Below, piece by piece: positions 62,476-64,000 of a stretch of 64,000 nt of DNA (position 1 is its first letter; each line of letters starts with the position of its first letter). Location of the stretch: assembly GCA_947625885.1 (NCBI GenBank), contig CANQQA010000002.1, positions 124,001 through 188,000 on the forward strand. The letters run 5' to 3'. Both the position numbers and the translations under genes were made by a program. This stretch comes from an uncultured Bacteroidales bacterium (lineage in GTDB: Bacteria; Bacteroidota; Bacteroidia; Bacteroidales; UBA11471). Below the pieces are notes generated by a model that worked only from the letters and a program-made list of their open reading frames with translations, ran no database searches and was not told the DNA's origin.

Positions 62476-63084
62476 TCAGCGTAAATCTATGATTTCGGTA
62501 TCCGGATATTTGTTTTTGTCGAAAACAAAATGGTCGGGTGAAAAGTTTTTGTCCGTTTCATACGATTGCAGCGTTATTTCTATTACGGTGCCGCCCTCTT
62601 GTGAAACGGACAGTCGGGTTATTTCGTTCTTCTTTGCGTCCCATGTTACCGTTGCGGTTTGTATGTTTGCCGGCTCTTTCGGTCGGAGTACGGCAGTGTA
62701 TATATCTCCGTTTTTTTCGGTGGATTGGCAGATGAAGTCCTTTTTGTACGATTGCAACAACAGGAGTGGGCTGGTCTGTTCCAACTCTTCGGCTTCGGGG
62801 GTGCTGATGTTCACTTCCTGTGCCGACTCGATGTAAGTCCATTGCGTCGTGCCGTCGAACCACACCGTCATGTCGGAAAGGTGCAAGACGAATTTTTCGT
62901 GCTGCATATCGAGTGTTCCGGCGGTTTCGCCGCCTTCTTGGCTCAGTATGAAATTTATCGAAATGCCTTTGGTTTCGGCTATTTTCGCAATGGCTTTGTC
63001 GAGCGAAGCAATTGTGTTCTCTTGTGCCATGCCGAGTAGGGCAAGCAGGAGCAAGGGCAATATGAAAAGCGTCTTTTTGAACAT
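62476..63084 (-). CDS. lolA: LolA-like outer-membrane lipoprotein carrier
   Basis: This 202-aa periplasmic protein has a signal peptide (cut after GMAQ, residue 21). It resembles LolA, the shuttle that carries lipoproteins to the outer membrane: an open beta-barrel with a hydrophobic pocket, strands such as GTLDMQHEKFVLHLSDMTVWFDGTTQWTYIE, then a helix-rich FDKNKYPDTEIIDLR end. It lies 2 bases after the ftsK gene. Given the many lipoproteins in this window, it fits as the general sorting factor. Confidence 0.85.
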   Translation of the reverse strand: MFKKTLFILPLLLLALLGMAQENTIASLDKAIAKIAETKGISINFILSQEGGETAGTLDMQHEKFVLHLSDMTVWFDGTTQWTYIESAQEVNISTPEAEELEQTSPLLLLQSYKKDFICQSTEKNGDIYTAVLRPKEPANIQTATVTWDAKKNEITRLSVSQEGGTVIEITLQSYETDKNFSPDHFVFDKNKYPDTEIIDLR

Positions 63085-63086
63085 GA

Positions 63087-64000
63087 CTATCGCAGCGATT
63101 CCAATATCTGGTCGAGGTGCATATCGTCCGTGACGAGGACTTGGCGGGCTTTGCTGCCTTCGAACGGACCGACGATGCCGGCAGCCTCCAACTGGTCCAT
63201 CAGTCGTCCCGCACGGTTGTACCCGATAGCGAATTTCCGTTGAATGAGAGAGGTCGAGCCTTGTTGGTTAGCGACAATCAATCGGGCGGCTTCTTCGAAA
63301 ATGGGGTCGCGGTCTTTCAAGTCGTCGGCGTTTCCGGTGACACCGCTGTTTTCCGACACGTATTCGGGCAACAGGTAAGCGGTAGGATAGCCTTGCTGCG
63401 CTCCGATGTACTGGCAGATGCCTTCGACTTCGGGCGTGTCGATGAAGGCGCACTGTACGCGGGTGATGCCGCCGTTGCACGAAATCAACATATCGCCTTT
63501 GCCTATCAGCTGGTTGGCGCCCGGCGTGTCGAGAATGGTGCGCGAGTCGATCATCGACGCCACTTTGAAAGCGATGCGCGCGGGGAAGTTGGCTTTGATA
63601 CTGCCCGTGATGATGTTGGTCGAGGGGCGCTGGGTGGCGATGATCATGTGCAGTCCTGCCGCACGACCCAGTTGGGCGATGCGTGCGATAGGCATCTCGA
63701 CTTCCCGTCCTGCCGTCATGATGAGGTCGCCGAACTCGTCGATGACCACCACCAAATAAGGCATATAGCGATGCCCCTTTTCGGGGTTGAGCTGGCGGGC
63801 TATGAATTTGTCGTTATACTCTTTGATGTTGTGTACACGGGCGAGTTGCAGCAGTTTGAAACGACTGTCCATCTCCACGCACACCGAGTTGAGCGTTTGC
63901 ACCACCTTGTCGGTTTCGGTGATAATGGCATCTTCGCTATCGGGCAGCTTTGCCAAGAAGTGGCGCTCGATAGAGCTGTACAAGCTGAATTCCACCTTCT
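63087..64000 (-). CDS. ftsK: FtsK/SpoIIIE DNA translocase (partial, C-terminal part)
   Basis: The last ~304 residues of a DNA translocase that runs off the right edge. Visible features are KVEFSLYSSIERHFLAKLPD, the Walker B box YLVVVIDEFGDLI near residue 82 of the fragment, GLHMIIATQRPS, and the C-terminal gamma winged-helix QRKFAIGYNRAGRLMDQLEAAGIVG that reads chromosome polarity sequences. It pumps chromosome DNA at the division septum. It is the first known gene of the ftsK-lolA-trxB run. Confidence 0.95.
   Translation of the reverse strand, partial: KVEFSLYSSIERHFLAKLPDSEDAIITETDKVVQTLNSVCVEMDSRFKLLQLARVHNIKEYNDKFIARQLNPEKGHRYMPYLVVVIDEFGDLIMTAGREVEMPIARIAQLGRAAGLHMIIATQRPSTNIITGSIKANFPARIAFKVASMIDSRTILDTPGANQLIGKGDMLISCNGGITRVQCAFIDTPEVEGICQYIGAQQGYPTAYLLPEYVSENSGVTGNADDLKDRDPIFEEAARLIVANQQGSTSLIQRKFAIGYNRAGRLMDQLEAAGIVGPFEGSKARQVLVTDDMHLDQILESLR

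Overview
The window is a chromosomal piece of a Bacteroidales bacterium. The evidence is the single short RpoD of the sigma-ABfr type, promoters of the TTTG / 19-21 bp / TAnnTTTG class in front of many genes, abundant short-signal lipoproteins, DUF4493/PCMD and fimbrillin-like surface proteins, a two-part chromate transporter, and the ftsK-lolA-trxB arrangement. Base composition is moderate and quite even. A Barnesiellaceae/Muribaculaceae-like gut species is plausible, but genus cannot be fixed from this sequence alone. No rRNA, CRISPR array, insertion sequence or prophage was seen. There is one tRNA (Ser-UGA) and one RNase P RNA.

Layout. 1-4057: leucine operon on the minus strand (leuA, leuC, leuD, start of a second isopropylmalate-synthase-like gene). 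It has its own promoter, a short Ile/Leu-containing leader ORF and a terminator-like hairpin just before leuA. 4226-6772: rpoD and a DegQ/HtrA protease. 7083-7436: rnpB. 7505-18453: a seven-gene minus-strand operon of surface lipoproteins and beta-barrels. 18704-23081: xylose operon xylB-xylA-xylE. 23382-27061: ridA, a small exported protein, folC and a split chromate transporter. 27259: tRNA-Ser(UGA).

27359-31125 is the most accessory-looking stretch. It holds a leukocidin-like lipoprotein, a GHKL-ATPase plus STAS-like (DUF4325) pair containing a G9 tract, and a truncated second copy of the lipoprotein followed by a ~92-bp repeat. 31284-34855: an orphan Wza/Wzz-type export pair. 35002-38558: pyrBI-flavin reductase-glyA, led by a leader ORF that runs through an intrinsic terminator and overlaps the pyrB start codon.

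38711-51771 is mostly housekeeping: a glycosyltransferase pair, an OPT transporter, an NrnA-type phosphoesterase, DUF4827 and glmM; then, on the minus strand, a DUF3298 lipoprotein, rsmG and a metallo-beta-lactamase hydrolase; then a CvfB-like protein and queA-queF. 51983-54464: a compact TerB / coiled-coil membrane protein / von Willebrand A-like lipoprotein operon of unknown role. 54547-64000: an Smr protein, a sirtuin, two FKBP isomerases, an Lrp regulator, ribF, mscL, two tandem paralogous lipoproteins, trxB, lolA and the 3' part of ftsK.

The best candidates for something undescribed are (i) the two amino-acid/pyrimidine leader attenuators, (ii) the GHKL/STAS cassette with its homopolymeric G tract between repeats of a lipoprotein locus, and (iii) the TerB-membrane-vWA lipoprotein trio.
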